The translations under genes were made by a program, and so were the position numbers. From the NCBI GenBank assembly GCA_021154065.1, contig JAJKJG010000286.1:1-13829 (forward strand): 13,829 nucleotides of DNA. The letters are read 5' to 3'. The stretch comes from Methylobacterium sp. (GTDB taxonomy: Bacteria; Pseudomonadota; Alphaproteobacteria; Rhizobiales; Beijerinckiaceae). Below the pieces are notes generated by a model that ran no database searches, had not been told where the DNA came from, and was given only the letters and a program-made list of their open reading frames with translations. Of the stretch, positions 12,995 through 13,829 are shown piece by piece. Numbering within the stretch: position 1 is the stretch's first letter; each line of letters begins with the position of its first letter.

Positions 12995-13829
12995 TCACCC
13001 GGCCCGCGCGTCGGTCGGCGCCTCGGCGAGGCCGCGCTTCTTCAAAAGCGCCTGGATCGACGGCATGCGCCCGCGGAAGGCGCGGTAGGCGTCGTCCGGC
13101 GGGCGCCGGTTTCCGGCCGCGTAGATGAAGTCGTGCAGCCTTCGCGCCGTGTCGCGGTCGAAGATGTCGCCGGCCTCGCGGAAGGCGTCGAAGGCGTCGG
13201 CGTCGAGCACCTCCGACCACAGATAGCTGTAATAGTCGGCCGAATAGCCGTCGCCCGAGAAGATGTGGGAGAAATGCGGCGTGCGGTGCCGCATGACGAT
13301 CTCGGGCGGCATGCCGATGCGGGCAAGCGCCGCCTTCTCGAAGGCGCCGACGTCGAGGTCCTCGGCCGAGCCGAGCTGGTGCAAATCCATGTCGACGAGG
13401 GCCGACGAGGTGTATTCGACGGTCGCGAAGCCCTGGTTGAAGGTGCGGGCGGCAAGCACGCGCTGCAGCAGCGCCGCCGGCAGCGGCTCGCCGGTGCGGT
13501 AATGCAGCGCGAAGCGGCGCAGCACCTACGGCTCCTCGAACCAGTGCTCGTAGACCTGCGACGGCAGCTCGACGAAGTCGGTCGGCACCGCGTTGCCGGC
13601 GAGAAGCGGGTAGGTGACGTCGGACAACAGCCCGTGCAGCGCGTGGCCGAACTCGTGGAACAGCGTGCGGGCGTCGTCGAAGCTAAGGAGCGCCGGATCG
13701 CTCTTGGCGAAGTTCGACACGTTGACGATGATCGGCCGGATATCGCCGGCGAGCTTCTCCTGGGTCCGGAATGAGCTCATCCAGGCGCCGCTGCGCTTCG
13801 ATGGCCGGGCGAAATAGTCGCCGAGGAAC
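12995..13829 (-). pseudogene. M3-family oligopeptidase (Dcp/OpdA-like), C-terminal part, interrupted by in-frame TAG
   Basis: The minus-strand frame entering from the window edge (GDYFARPSKRSGAWMSSF) reads as the catalytic region of an M3 zinc oligopeptidase. It has the HEFGH zinc site (13643-13657) and the third ligand Glu in DFVELPSQ (13568-13570), 25 residues after the second His as in thimet-type peptidases. At 13526-13528 a TAG interrupts ...YEHWFEEP / VLRRFALHYRTG..., and the same frame then continues as normal family sequence to the TGA at 12995-12997. That part includes HFSHIFSGDGYSADYYSYLW, the substrate-binding His/Tyr region. Relatives have Glu at the stop position (EPEVL), so one G-to-T change of GAG explains it. 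The product would lack the substrate-side Tyr/His and be inactive unless the stop is a sequencing error or is read through. The N-terminus lies outside the window. Confidence 0.85.

Overview
The window is high-GC, densely packed bacterial DNA. Proteobacterial gene families, a DctP-type TRAP receptor, a REC-DUF3369 kinase, RTX repeats and a Rhizobiales-style intergenic palindrome together suggest an alphaproteobacterium, probably of the Hyphomicrobiales (Rhizobiales). The genus cannot be named from the sequence alone. No tRNA, rRNA, CRISPR array, transposase or phage gene was seen, and no gene-free stretch exceeds 300 bases.

Layout. (1) Bases 147-2726, plus strand: an 859-residue RTX calcium-binding secreted protein whose last two thirds are two copies of an 852-bp unit in tandem. 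(2) Bases 2769-3701, minus strand: a solitary six-helix ABC-exporter membrane domain with no ATPase, convergent with the RTX gene. (3) Bases 3882-9427, plus strand: a tightly coupled signalling operon. It encodes a periplasmic DctP-type TRAP solute receptor without transport subunits, a membrane histidine kinase, a soluble REC-DUF3369-histidine kinase and an OmpR-family response regulator; an apparent terminator follows. (4) Bases 9428-10737: a structured leader, a small exported two-cysteine protein, and a secreted L,D-transpeptidase (YkuD fold), which suggests cell-envelope work. (5) Bases 10909-11130: a 73-residue unknown protein, possibly behind a general-stress (EcfG-type) promoter. (6) Bases 11210-12232, minus strand: a 340-residue bitopic, coiled-coil envelope protein of unknown function. 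(7) Bases 12334-12423: two palindromic hairpins of an intergenic repeat, directly upstream of an NADPH-dependent FMN reductase (12440-12994). (8) Bases 12995-13829, minus strand: the C-terminal part of an M3 oligopeptidase (Dcp/OpdA type), interrupted by an in-frame TAG and running off the window edge.

How the genes fit together. The most interesting unit is the receptor-kinase-kinase-regulator operon. The TRAP receptor has no DctQ/DctM partner here, and its stop codon overlaps or abuts the first kinase start. The inference is that it senses a ligand and presents it to the kinase instead of feeding a transporter. The first kinase may then pass phosphate to the N-terminal receiver of the second kinase, and the OmpR-type regulator would be the output. 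Other points worth a second look are the amber codon at a position that is normally glutamate in the M3 peptidase, the near-identical tandem RTX duplication, the leader at 9565-9642 that could hide a ribosome-binding site, and the repeat-derived leader of the FMN reductase.
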